Assembly: GCA_031254995.1 (NCBI GenBank)
Contig: JAIRTJ010000059.1
Coordinates: 1 to 7,665 of the forward strand
Origin: Eubacteriales Family XIII. Incertae Sedis bacterium
GTDB lineage: Bacteria > Bacillota > Clostridia > Peptostreptococcales > Anaerovoracaceae
DNA length: 7,665 nt
Direction of reading: 5' to 3'
In this document: positions 1 through 6,133 of the stretch, in pieces
Numbering within the stretch: the first letter of the stretch is position 1
Layout: every line of letters starts with the position of its first letter
Position numbers and translations under genes: made by a program
The notes under the pieces: model-generated
What the model was told of the DNA's origin: nothing
Seen by the model: the letters and a program-made list of their open reading frames with translations, nothing else
The model's database searches: none

Positions 1-1834
1 CGCCCTTGGCGCCGAAGAAATAATCATCCGAAAAGCTTTCTCCCTCCGGCGATATCAGAGCCGCCGCAGGCTTTTCCAACCCGGAAGTTCTCGTATGCAA
101 CAGTATGATGCCGAGTTGCACGATCACCTGGGTGGAAATGGCCTCGCGCTTCGTCAAATCCTCATATATCCTGCCGCCGCATTCCGGATTGGCGCCGAAA
201 CGGTAGCCTATCTTCTTTGCCAGTTCATCGAAGCTGCAGTTCGCGTGAATGGTCAATTTACAAAAATCTTTTAAAATACCCGATATTTCGGAAAAACGTT
301 CGGTCGCCTTATCCAATCTGCTCGGAAGTCCTCCCTCCAACCTCGGCATGAACTCCCCTGCGCGCGGCACGCGATTCTTGATCATGCGGAGTATGGCCGC
401 ATAATTCTCGTCCGTCAACACCGGTTCTACCACCGCGACAGGACATGTATCGCAGTGCAGCGGTATCGATGAGATGAGCAGATCAAAGTTGCTCCAATCC
501 TCGGGATTGTTCCACTCGCCGATTGCGACCTCCAGTTCTCCCTTGAAATAGCTTTGCACCTGCGAGGCCATCATATACGATACGCCGATGCCGGCCGCGC
601 ATATGATGCCTGCGCGCAGCACGACGTTGCGATTGCCCCGCTCCCCGATGCGCATGAGCGCCGCGCCAAAATGCGATGCGATGAACGCGACCTCGCTGTC
701 CGGCGCCGCAACGCCGTATTCCTGTTCCAGTATCTTAGTCGCGAGACGACTCTTTTCAAACACATCGGGGTAATTCTTGCGTATCTGTTCTTGCACCGCC
801 GAGGACAATTCAATGCCTTTGGTGAGTCGGATGACCGCGCTCCACATGTGCAGACACAGTCCGTTGACCAAGTCCTCATTGAGTTTGAGACTGCTCGAAA
901 GCGCCGGATCGAAGCAGTCTATCATGCGGTACACCATGCTCTGTATGCGACTGTACGCCGCGTCGTCGTCGATATCCAAGGGGCTCAATTGTTTTGCCCT
1001 GCAAGCTCTGATGTATATGGCGACGGCCGCGCGCTCCTTTTGGGGCAGACTGACGGAAAAACGAGCTTCCGCCGAATCGCAGAGTTGATCGGCCAATCGC
1101 TTGGACAAGCCCATGGTTTTCGGTTGTTCTTTGATGAAGAAGCGGCGCTTCTTCACTCTATCGATCATTACAATAAGTTGCAACTTTAGCAATTCAAGGG
1201 ATTCATCCGTCACCCACGCGAGCAAGGGATACCACTCGCCATCGAAGAGTTCGCGCATGCCGGCAACCGCCGCGCCGTCCGGATAACCGTATCTCGCAGC
1301 AAAGGCGTAGGGATTGTCCATTCCCGCCAACAGGAAGACCATCGCCCTGCGCTTGTCCTCCTCGGAAGCGGAGATTCCGATACCGTATCCCGGACAGCGC
1401 GTTATCTCCAGATCGTTCACGCGCAGACGCTCTTCCAACGCGTTGATGCAAAGGCTGATCGTTGCCTCGCTGACGTCGAGCGTCTTTGCGTAGTAATACA
1501 TCTTTCGGATCTCGTCCTCATCCATCATGAGAAACGCGAGCAAATCCTGCCTGTCTTTTTTGTTCTGCGGTATATTCTTGCTCTCGCAGAGTCTTGAGGC
1601 AAGAGTTGCCTTCTCCTCGGCGCAACCTTTTAAAAAGATCCCCTTGCCGATGATCGTCTCAAGCTCCAGTCCCGTATCTCGCAATGCGTTGTTCATGCCT
1701 TCCAATTCGCGAAAAATCGTACGGCGGCTGCTGCCCAATTCCTTCGCAAGCCGATCCACGCTGATCGGTTCCGATTCCTTGAGCAGAGCCGCCAAGATGT
1801 TGCGCAACCTCGGAGATACGACAACCTGATTCAC
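1..1834 (-). CDS. mtlR: MtlR-type PRD-containing mannitol operon transcriptional activator (3' end missing)
   Basis: This is a DNA-binding activator of mannitol genes whose activity is set by PTS phosphorylation. The frame is open from a GTG at 1834-1832 to the left edge, giving 611 codons; MtlR proteins are usually about 690 residues, so roughly 80 are missing. Domains seen in order: an N-terminal winged HTH (about 8-50, with LAKELGSSRRTIFRELEGM), a second HTH/Mga-like segment (about 95-155), PRD1 (about 205-282), PRD2 (about 295-398), an EIIB-Gat-like domain (about 405-490) and an EIIA-like domain (from about 525). Phosphorylatable residues kept are His329 and His388 in PRD2, Cys412 (IICAAGIGVS) in EIIB and His580 (IILLHTRTS) in EIIA. 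The PRD1 histidine positions appear to be Gln219 and Tyr274. The GTG lies 3 nt after the HPr stop, with a weak ACGGGG as ribosome site; later starts would cut the HTH. In this family HPr activates through PRD2, while EIIA/EIIB phosphorylation modulates activity. The best alternative is another LicR/MtlR-like PRD activator; the adjacent mtlA supports MtlR. Confidence 0.9.
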   Translation of the reverse strand, partial: MNQVVVSPRLRNILAALLKESEPISVDRLAKELGSSRRTIFRELEGMNNALRDTGLELETIIGKGIFLKGCAEEKATLASRLCESKNIPQNKKDRQDLLAFLMMDEDEIRKMYYYAKTLDVSEATISLCINALEERLRVNDLEITRCPGYGIGISASEEDKRRAMVFLLAGMDNPYAFAARYGYPDGAAVAGMRELFDGEWYPLLAWVTDESLELLKLQLIVMIDRVKKRRFFIKEQPKTMGLSKRLADQLCDSAEARFSVSLPQKERAAVAIYIRACRAKQLSPLDIDDDAAYSRIQSMVYRMIDCFDPALSSSLKLNEDLVNGLCLHMWSAVIRLTKGIELSSAVQEQIRKNYPDVFEKSRLATKILEQEYGVAAPDSEVAFIASHFGAALMRIGERGNRNVVLRAGIICAAGIGVSYMMASQVQSYFKGELEVAIGEWNNPEDWSNFDLLISSIPLHCDTCPVAVVEPVLTDENYAAILRMIKNRVPRAGEFMPRLEGGLPSRLDKATERFSEISGILKDFCKLTIHANCSFDELAKKIGYRFGANPECGGRIYEDLTKREAISTQVIVQLGIILLHTRTSGLEKPAAALISPEGESFSDDYFFGAKG

Positions 1835-1837
1835 GAT

Positions 1838-2098
1838 CTACAGCCCCGTTTCCCGAAAAACCGCCTCGGCAACGGCCACAGCCTCATCCTCCCGTTCTCC
1901 GTCTGCCGTCATGACGAGCTCGTCGCCCTGTTTGACGGCCATCTTCATCACAGCGAACAGCTTCTTTCCGTCTGCGCGCTTGTCACCTTTTTCGAAGACG
2001 ATGGTACAAGGAAATTCCTGCATTCTCTTTACCAGTATTCCGGCCGGTCTGGCATGTATGCCGTCGGGGTCTTTGATCGTAAAACTCGTCTTTTTCAT
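1838..2098 (-). CDS. HPr-like PTS phosphocarrier with Lys in place of Ser46
   Basis: This is an 86-residue protein of normal HPr length. HPr is the cytoplasmic carrier that takes phosphate from enzyme I and passes it to EIIA domains (and, in Gram-positives, to PRD regulators). The catalytic site is intact: His15 in DGIHARPAG, with Arg17 and Pro18. Aligned by eye to B. subtilis HPr, the segment LKSIMGVMSL corresponds to GKKLFAVMKM here, so the regulatory Ser46 is Lys46. HPr kinase could therefore not phosphorylate it, and it should not act as a CcpA corepressor. The gene sits 6 nt after the mtlA stop; its ribosome site AAAGGA overlaps the end of mtlA, suggesting translational coupling. mtlR follows after 3 nt. 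It is probably a paralogue dedicated to the mannitol system rather than the housekeeping ptsH, but that is inference, because the rest of the genome is not visible. Confidence 0.94.
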   Translation of the reverse strand: MKKTSFTIKDPDGIHARPAGILVKRMQEFPCTIVFEKGDKRADGKKLFAVMKMAVKQGDELVMTADGEREDEAVAVAEAVFRETGL

Positions 2099-2104
2099 GG
2101 CTTG

Positions 2105-3493
2105 CTATCCTTTCATCTTTTCAATGAGCGTGTTGTATTCGGGAGCATTCATGAAATCGGTTATCGTTACCAAATACGCGTCGGGGCATGACGTGCCGGC
2201 GCGCTCGGCGAGTTGTGTATGACAGACGATCACGTCCGCATCTGAAGGAATTTCGTCCACGGAAGAATGTACGACTTCCGCGTCCGACAGGCCTGCCGCA
2301 GCGAGTTTGTTGCGGAGTTTCGTGGCACCCATTGCGCTGCTGCCCATACCTGCGTCGCAAGCGAACACGATCTTCTTTACAGCGCCTGACAGAGTTCGTT
2401 CTTTAGCGGAGGGAGGCGTTGCAAGTCCCTTGCTCTCGGCCTTCATGGCCTTCATCATCTCGGTGCTGCCCTCCAAATCGCCCTCTTCCTTCACGAACAA
2501 CTTCATCAGCAGGGAAGCCAGGACGAATGTCACCGCGCAGGCTATGACGATACCCAATATGTTGGCTACATGCGCACCTCTGGGCGTCATGATCATCTCA
2601 GCCATTATGCTTCCCGGAGCAGCCGCGCCGATCAGGCCGCCGCCCAAAAGATTGATGGTGAATACGCCGCTCACACCGCCGCCGATCATAGCCAAAATCA
2701 GGATCGGATTCATGAGCACATACGGGAAGTATATCTCATGAATGCCGCCGAAGAAATGGATGATGGCCGCGCCGGAAGCGCTTGTTTTGGAGCTGCCCTT
2801 CCCGAAGATCATATAGGCCAACAGCAGTCCGAGCCCCGGCCCCGGATTCGACTCGATCATAAAGAATATGGAACGACCGACTTCCGCCGCCTGTTGCGCG
2901 CCGAGAGGCGTAAATACGCCGTGGTTGATCGCGTTATTGAGGAACAGAACCTTCGCAGGCTCCACCAACAGCGAGGTCAGCGGAAGCAAATTGTGCTCGA
3001 CCAACCAACCGACGCCCGAGCCCATGGCTCTGTTGATGGCTTCGGCGACGGGCCCGATGCCAAGATAACCGAGTATGGACATGGCTCCGCCGAAGATACC
3101 CGCGGAAAAATTATTGACCAGCATCTCGAAACCGCCGGGAACCTTATCGTTCCACAGACCGTCCAACTTCTTCATGACCAAGGCGCTGACCGGCCCCATG
3201 ATCATGGCTCCCATGAACATAGGAACATCGGCGCCGATGATGACGCCTATCGTCGCGATGGCGCCGACGACACCGCCGCGCGCGCCGTAGATCACACGAC
3301 CGCCCGTGTAACCGATAAGCAACGGCAACAAATACTTGATCATGGGATCGACCAAAACGGCCAAACTTTCGTTGGGTATCCAACCCGTGGGTATGAACAT
3401 AGCGGTGATGAGTCCCCACGCGATAAACGCCCCAATGTTCGGCATGACCATTCCGCTGAGAAAACGTCCGAACCTTTGAATTTTTTCTTTCAT
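2105..3493 (-). CDS. mtlA: PTS mannitol-specific EIICB permease
   Basis: This is a membrane transporter that imports D-mannitol and phosphorylates it to mannitol 1-phosphate. The protein is 462 residues. The N-terminal EIIC part (about 1-335) closely follows E. coli MtlA as I remember it: FGRFLSGMVMPNIGAFIAWG (8-27), NNFSAGI (127-133), FLNNAINHGVFTPLG (184-198, conserved His191) and GGIHEIYFPYVLMNP (249-263, conserved Glu253). After a linker (about 336-370) comes the EIIB domain with phosphocysteine Cys379 in ACDAGMGSSAMGA. There is no EIIA domain, as is usual in Gram-positives, so a separate mtlF is required. The start is the ATG at 3493-3491, which has a strong GGAGGT 6 nt upstream and begins MKEKIQRFGRF as in the family. 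The open frame extends further upstream to 3625, but that stretch is the basic, non-conserved translation of the leader. This is the first gene of the mtlA-HPr-mtlR operon. Confidence 0.95.
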   Translation of the reverse strand: MKEKIQRFGRFLSGMVMPNIGAFIAWGLITAMFIPTGWIPNESLAVLVDPMIKYLLPLLIGYTGGRVIYGARGGVVGAIATIGVIIGADVPMFMGAMIMGPVSALVMKKLDGLWNDKVPGGFEMLVNNFSAGIFGGAMSILGYLGIGPVAEAINRAMGSGVGWLVEHNLLPLTSLLVEPAKVLFLNNAINHGVFTPLGAQQAAEVGRSIFFMIESNPGPGLGLLLAYMIFGKGSSKTSASGAAIIHFFGGIHEIYFPYVLMNPILILAMIGGGVSGVFTINLLGGGLIGAAAPGSIMAEMIMTPRGAHVANILGIVIACAVTFVLASLLMKLFVKEEGDLEGSTEMMKAMKAESKGLATPPSAKERTLSGAVKKIVFACDAGMGSSAMGATKLRNKLAAAGLSDAEVVHSSVDEIPSDADVIVCHTQLAERAGTSCPDAYLVTITDFMNAPEYNTLIEKMKG

Positions 3494-3533
3494 TGCATTA
3501 CCTCCAACACTTTCCCGGAAAACAGAACCAAAT

Positions 3534-3579
3534 AAAAAACACCGGCGCCTGCGATTGGGGCGCGCCGCGGTACGCGGCG
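3534..3579 (-). promoter_or_regulatory. Candidate attenuator in the mtlA leader: overlapping hairpins plus U-run
   Basis: Read as RNA from the minus strand, the leader holds two mutually exclusive hairpins. The first pairs CGCCGCG (3579-3573) with CGCGGCG (3569-3563) around a 3-nt loop. The second pairs CGGCGC (3567-3562) with GCGCCG (3548-3543) around a 13-nt loop, and is followed three bases later by six U (3539-3534). The second looks like an intrinsic terminator of modest stem length; the first occupies its 5' arm. In addition, TGGGGCG at the very start of the transcript (3624-3618) is complementary to CGCCCCA (3562-3556). This is the form of a transcription attenuator, but no ligand or protein can be named. 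The 17-bp palindrome at 3563-3579 could instead be a DNA operator. Confidence 0.4.
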
Positions 3580-3635
3580 ATTCGAGTAAGAAAAACTTAA
3601 TTGCAGAATAGAACCAACGCCCCATTTATGATTCA

Positions 3636-3664
3636 ATTTTATAATGAAAGTATTGGAAAAACAA
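3636..3664 (-). promoter_or_regulatory. mtlA: Promoter of the mtlA-HPr-mtlR operon
   Basis: On the minus strand TTGTTT (-35, 3664-3659) and TAAAAT (-10, 3641-3636) are separated by 17 bp, within an AT-rich stretch that stands out from the GC-richer coding DNA. The start point would be near 3629, giving a leader of about 135 nt. The -35 box is poor (three of six consensus bases), which fits a promoter that needs an activator such as MtlR. Confidence 0.6.
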
Positions 3665-3682
3665 TCAGCGAATTCTTTTATT

Positions 3683-3705
3683 TTGGCACAGCAACCATGT
3701 GCCGG
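3683..3705. promoter_or_regulatory. MtlR operator-like inverted repeat
   Basis: Plus-strand TTGGCACA, seven bases, then TGTGCCGG form an inverted repeat with a perfect 6-bp core (GGCACA/TGTGCC, 3685-3690 and 3698-3703). The MtlR operator described for B. subtilis, as I recall it, is TTGNCACA-N4-TGTGNCAA. The left half matches fully and the right half in its TGTGNC core; the spacer is 7 instead of 4. It ends 18 bp before the mtlA -35 box, the right side for an activator. As a hairpin it lacks a U-run on either strand, so it is not a terminator. Confidence 0.55.
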
Positions 3706-3822
3706 GTTAAAGGGGGAAAGCGAAGTGCGATTGCTCTTTGCGCGGTATCGTTTCAATATGTCGGAAACGGACACGGGCATCGTCGACCTACATGGCAATA
3801 TGCTTATGTTGAATCGCATTTA

Positions 3823-3832
3823 CTGTGCACAG
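3823..3832. repeat. Perfect 10-bp palindrome CTGTGCACAG
   Basis: This perfect palindrome lies 10 bp past the permease stop. Its TGTG/CACA core shares the half-site words of the MtlR-like repeat 120 bp away. It could be an additional regulator site or chance. Confidence 0.3.
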
Positions 3833-3842
3833 ATCCCGTCGT

Positions 3843-5423
3843 CTACTGCGCGATGTCCCGTTTTCCGTACCTCCATGCGCCAACGGCTGTGAGCGTCGCG
3901 GCGATTGCCGAAATCGCAACGAGCGGCGCGAACGAAAATTCGTCAACCGGCAACTGCGGGATATGGCCGAACGGCGTGATTTGCATCGTCCATGCGGGGA
4001 AATCGAGCAACAGACCGAGGTAGATCGCAACGAACGAATAGCCGATCATCGCCCAGACGAGCGCGGTCAATTTCGGCAACGCTCCGACCAACAGCGCAGC
4101 GCAACCTGTCATCGCCCACAGCGCGGGCAGATAGGCGAACGCCGACTGCAACGTCACGCCAAATTCGATCAGGCCGCCGGATGCCGAAACCATGCCGGCT
4201 GCGGTCGCAAACAGCATGACGAAACCTTCCGCAAACGATATGACGACGAATCCGAAGAACATCGAGGAGCGTTTCACGGAACGCGCGAACACCTGTTCGA
4301 GCCGGCCGCGACTCTCCTCGCTGCGCAAGCGCAGAACCGACGATGCGCACGGAACCGCGCAGAGTATGCCCATGACGCTGAAAAGCATGGCTATGTACTG
4401 TTCGGTCATCGTGCCGCCGCCCGCCGCCTCGAGGAATTGGGAAACCATTTCGTTGTCCGCCGCGAAATCCTCTATATCGCTTGCAACGGAACCGTACATG
4501 CAACCTATGACGAACAGGGCAACCGTCCAACAAACGGCGGTATTTCGCACCAATCTCCGCGCCAATCCAAACGGTGAACGCAGGAATCGACTCGCGCGCG
4601 ATTTCCCTCTGCGCGCGGCGATGATCCCCGTGCCGTGATCGCGCACAGCATTCAGCGCAAGCGCACCGACAGCGAGGACAATGCCTTCCGCCAAGATGAT
4701 CGCGATCGGAAGAGGATCGTCCGAGTAAAACGCTTCTATTTTTAATCCCAAGCCTATAGGCGAAATGAGGGACAACGCATTATCCGAAACATCGCCGCTC
4801 GCCCGCAGTATGTATGACAACCCCAACGCCGCCATTCCGATGCCGGCAACGCCGCGTGAGGTCGACAATACCTGCGCCGCAAGCAAGGTCAACGCCGCGA
4901 ACAGAAAACCGGTTGCGCCGATGACGCCGCCGTAGGCGAACGCGCCCGAGACGGTCGTGCCGTCGATATCGAAGGCGATCAACCCGACAGATATGAATGC
5001 GGCGATGAGGACATTCAACGCAGACGCGAACGCGAGCGCGGAAACTGAACCCGTCATCCTGCCGACGGGGAGCGCGATCAACATCTCTTGCCTTCCGAGT
5101 TCCTCATCGACGCGCGTGTGGCGATTGACGAGAAACACATTCATGATCGCGATCGCAAGCAAGAACCACACAAGGCATTCCTGCGCCATCGCGATCGCCT
5201 GCGTCGGCGCGCCGAGCCCGTAGACATTGCCCATCATCGCGATCATCGCAGGGGTGTTCATCATCGTCATCGCACCGATGAGCGACGCTTTGTCCGGCAA
5301 AAGACCCGGATACGCCGACGCGCACAGCACAGCAAAGCAGACGATGCTCAAAAGCCAAATCGGCGAACTCAGTCTCTCGCGCCGACATATGAAAGCAAAG
5401 TATTTCCCAAAGTTGGCAAACAT
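3843..5423 (-). CDS. ABC exporter permease, 12-TM, TnrB/polyketide-antibiotic-exporter type
   Basis: This is the integral membrane subunit of an ABC exporter, 526 residues, which is the usual length for the family of 'putative exporters of polyketide antibiotics'. By eye there are about twelve hydrophobic segments: near 22-40, 79-99, 128-150, 163-185, 192-208, 238-260, 296-314, 342-364, 387-415, 428-448, 452-473 and 500-516. The family motif THTRAxEExGRxEx-LPVGR is seen as HTRVDEELGRQEM...LPVGR (102-122). A second copy, LRSEESRGRLEQ...SVKR (366-385), shows that the protein is two related halves. The ATG at 5423-5421 follows the ATPase stop by 2 nt, with GGGAGGG 7 nt upstream; an open frame continues upstream but only shadows the ATPase gene. 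It should pair with that ATPase to pump out a toxic compound. The substrate cannot be read from the sequence. Confidence 0.87.
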   Translation of the reverse strand: MFANFGKYFAFICRRERLSSPIWLLSIVCFAVLCASAYPGLLPDKASLIGAMTMMNTPAMIAMMGNVYGLGAPTQAIAMAQECLVWFLLAIAIMNVFLVNRHTRVDEELGRQEMLIALPVGRMTGSVSALAFASALNVLIAAFISVGLIAFDIDGTTVSGAFAYGGVIGATGFLFAALTLLAAQVLSTSRGVAGIGMAALGLSYILRASGDVSDNALSLISPIGLGLKIEAFYSDDPLPIAIILAEGIVLAVGALALNAVRDHGTGIIAARRGKSRASRFLRSPFGLARRLVRNTAVCWTVALFVIGCMYGSVASDIEDFAADNEMVSQFLEAAGGGTMTEQYIAMLFSVMGILCAVPCASSVLRLRSEESRGRLEQVFARSVKRSSMFFGFVVISFAEGFVMLFATAAGMVSASGGLIEFGVTLQSAFAYLPALWAMTGCAALLVGALPKLTALVWAMIGYSFVAIYLGLLLDFPAWTMQITPFGHIPQLPVDEFSFAPLVAISAIAATLTAVGAWRYGKRDIAQ

Positions 5424-5425
5424 GA

Positions 5426-6133
5426 TCAGACCCTCCCATATTCCGAGAGGAACAGCTCCTCCAACGACGATCCCCGCGCGGAAATCTCCGACATCGAACC
5501 GCTTGTGACAATCTTGCCGTCTTTGATGATGCTCACGCGATCCGCGAGTTTTTCCGCCTCGCTCATGATGTGACTGGAGAGCAGAACCGTCTTGCCTTGG
5601 GATTTCAACTCGACTATGGAATCCTGAAACACCTTCTCCATCAGCGGATCGAGTCCGCTCGTCGGCTCGTCGAGGATGAACAGCTCCGCATCGCCGGCAA
5701 ACGCCGCCACAAGCGCGACCTTCTGACGGTTGCCCTTGCTGTAGGCGCGGCATTTTTTCGTCGGGTCGAGTTCGAAGCGTTCAAGATAGGTTTTGAGTCT
5801 CGTCGCGTCGGGCTCGCGTCCGTTCAACGACAGGAACAGGTCGATGACCTCTCCGCCCGTGAAATTATCCCACAGATTCACGTCACCGGGCACGAACGCG
5901 ACGCGCTTGTGCAACTCAACGGCGTGTCTCCAAGCATCTTGACCGAACATCAGCGCCCTGCCGCTCGTCGCCCTTAGGATACCGAGCAAACAGCGTATGG
6001 CAGTGGATTTGCCCGCGCCGTTCGGCCCGAGAAATGCGTGAACTTCGCCTTGATTGACGGACATGTTCACGCCGTTCAGCGCAGAAAACTTCCCGAATTT
6101 TTTCGTCAAACCGTCGATTTCAATCATAGCCAT
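5426..6133 (-). CDS. ABC transporter ATP-binding subunit
   Basis: This is the cytoplasmic ATPase that drives the adjacent permease, 235 residues. Motifs in order: Walker A GPNGAGKST (about 36-44), Q-loop region replaced by FVPGDVNLW (about 95-103), ABC signature in the variant form YSKGNRQKVAL (about 131-141, in place of LSGGQ), Walker B LFILDEP (about 151-157), D-loop SGLDP and switch His in SSH (about 191-193). The YSKG(N/M)RQ variant is common in ATPases that partner ABC-2 exporters. The start is the ATG at 6133-6131, which directly abuts the TetR stop (TAG then ATG) and has GGAGGG 7 nt upstream. The tight packing between the TetR gene and the permease gene indicates one mRNA. The C-terminal extension after the H-loop is short (LEELFLSEYGRV). 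Confidence 0.95.
   Translation of the reverse strand: MAMIEIDGLTKKFGKFSALNGVNMSVNQGEVHAFLGPNGAGKSTAIRCLLGILRATSGRALMFGQDAWRHAVELHKRVAFVPGDVNLWDNFTGGEVIDLFLSLNGREPDATRLKTYLERFELDPTKKCRAYSKGNRQKVALVAAFAGDAELFILDEPTSGLDPLMEKVFQDSIVELKSQGKTVLLSSHIMSEAEKLADRVSIIKDGKIVTSGSMSEISARGSSLEELFLSEYGRV

Larger units (their letters stand above)
3494..3842. other. Intergenic control region between ABC permease gene and mtlA
   Basis: This 349-nt stretch has no gene I can support. It contains the mtlA promoter, an MtlR-operator-like inverted repeat and a structured leader, each listed separately, plus a perfect CTGTGCACAG palindrome at 3823-3832. Short open frames cross it on both strands, but none has both a ribosome site and a recognisable protein. 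I see no U-tailed hairpin just after the permease stop, so readthrough from the exporter operon into the mannitol operon is possible. Confidence 0.75.

Noticed and set aside
554..1189. Long plus-strand open frame of 211 codons
   Set aside because: It lies wholly inside mtlR on the other strand, has no ribosome site or recognisable motif, and the minus frame has clear PRD/HTH domains.
2570..3535. Long plus-strand open frame of 321 codons
   Set aside because: It is antisense to mtlA; composition is His/Asp/Arg-rich as expected from the complement of a membrane protein gene, with no domain.
3685..3703. GGCACA/TGTGCC hairpin as a terminator for the exporter operon
   Set aside because: On the minus strand it is followed by A-rich, not U-rich, sequence; the operator reading fits better.
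3494..3842. Catabolite (cre) box in the mtlA control region
   Set aside because: The nearest words (around 3716, AAAGCG) lack the rest of the symmetrical cre consensus on either strand.
3601..4023. Open frames in the region upstream of mtlA (plus strand 3601-4023 and 3644-3892, minus strand 3490-3819)
   Set aside because: They run across the mtlA promoter, operator and into the permease gene, and their products show no recognisable family. The GGAAA-like sequences nearby are not convincing ribosome sites.
3825..4577. Plus-strand open frame of 250 codons, Arg/Glu-rich
   Set aside because: It is antisense to the ABC permease; it is a shadow of hydrophobic coding sequence.
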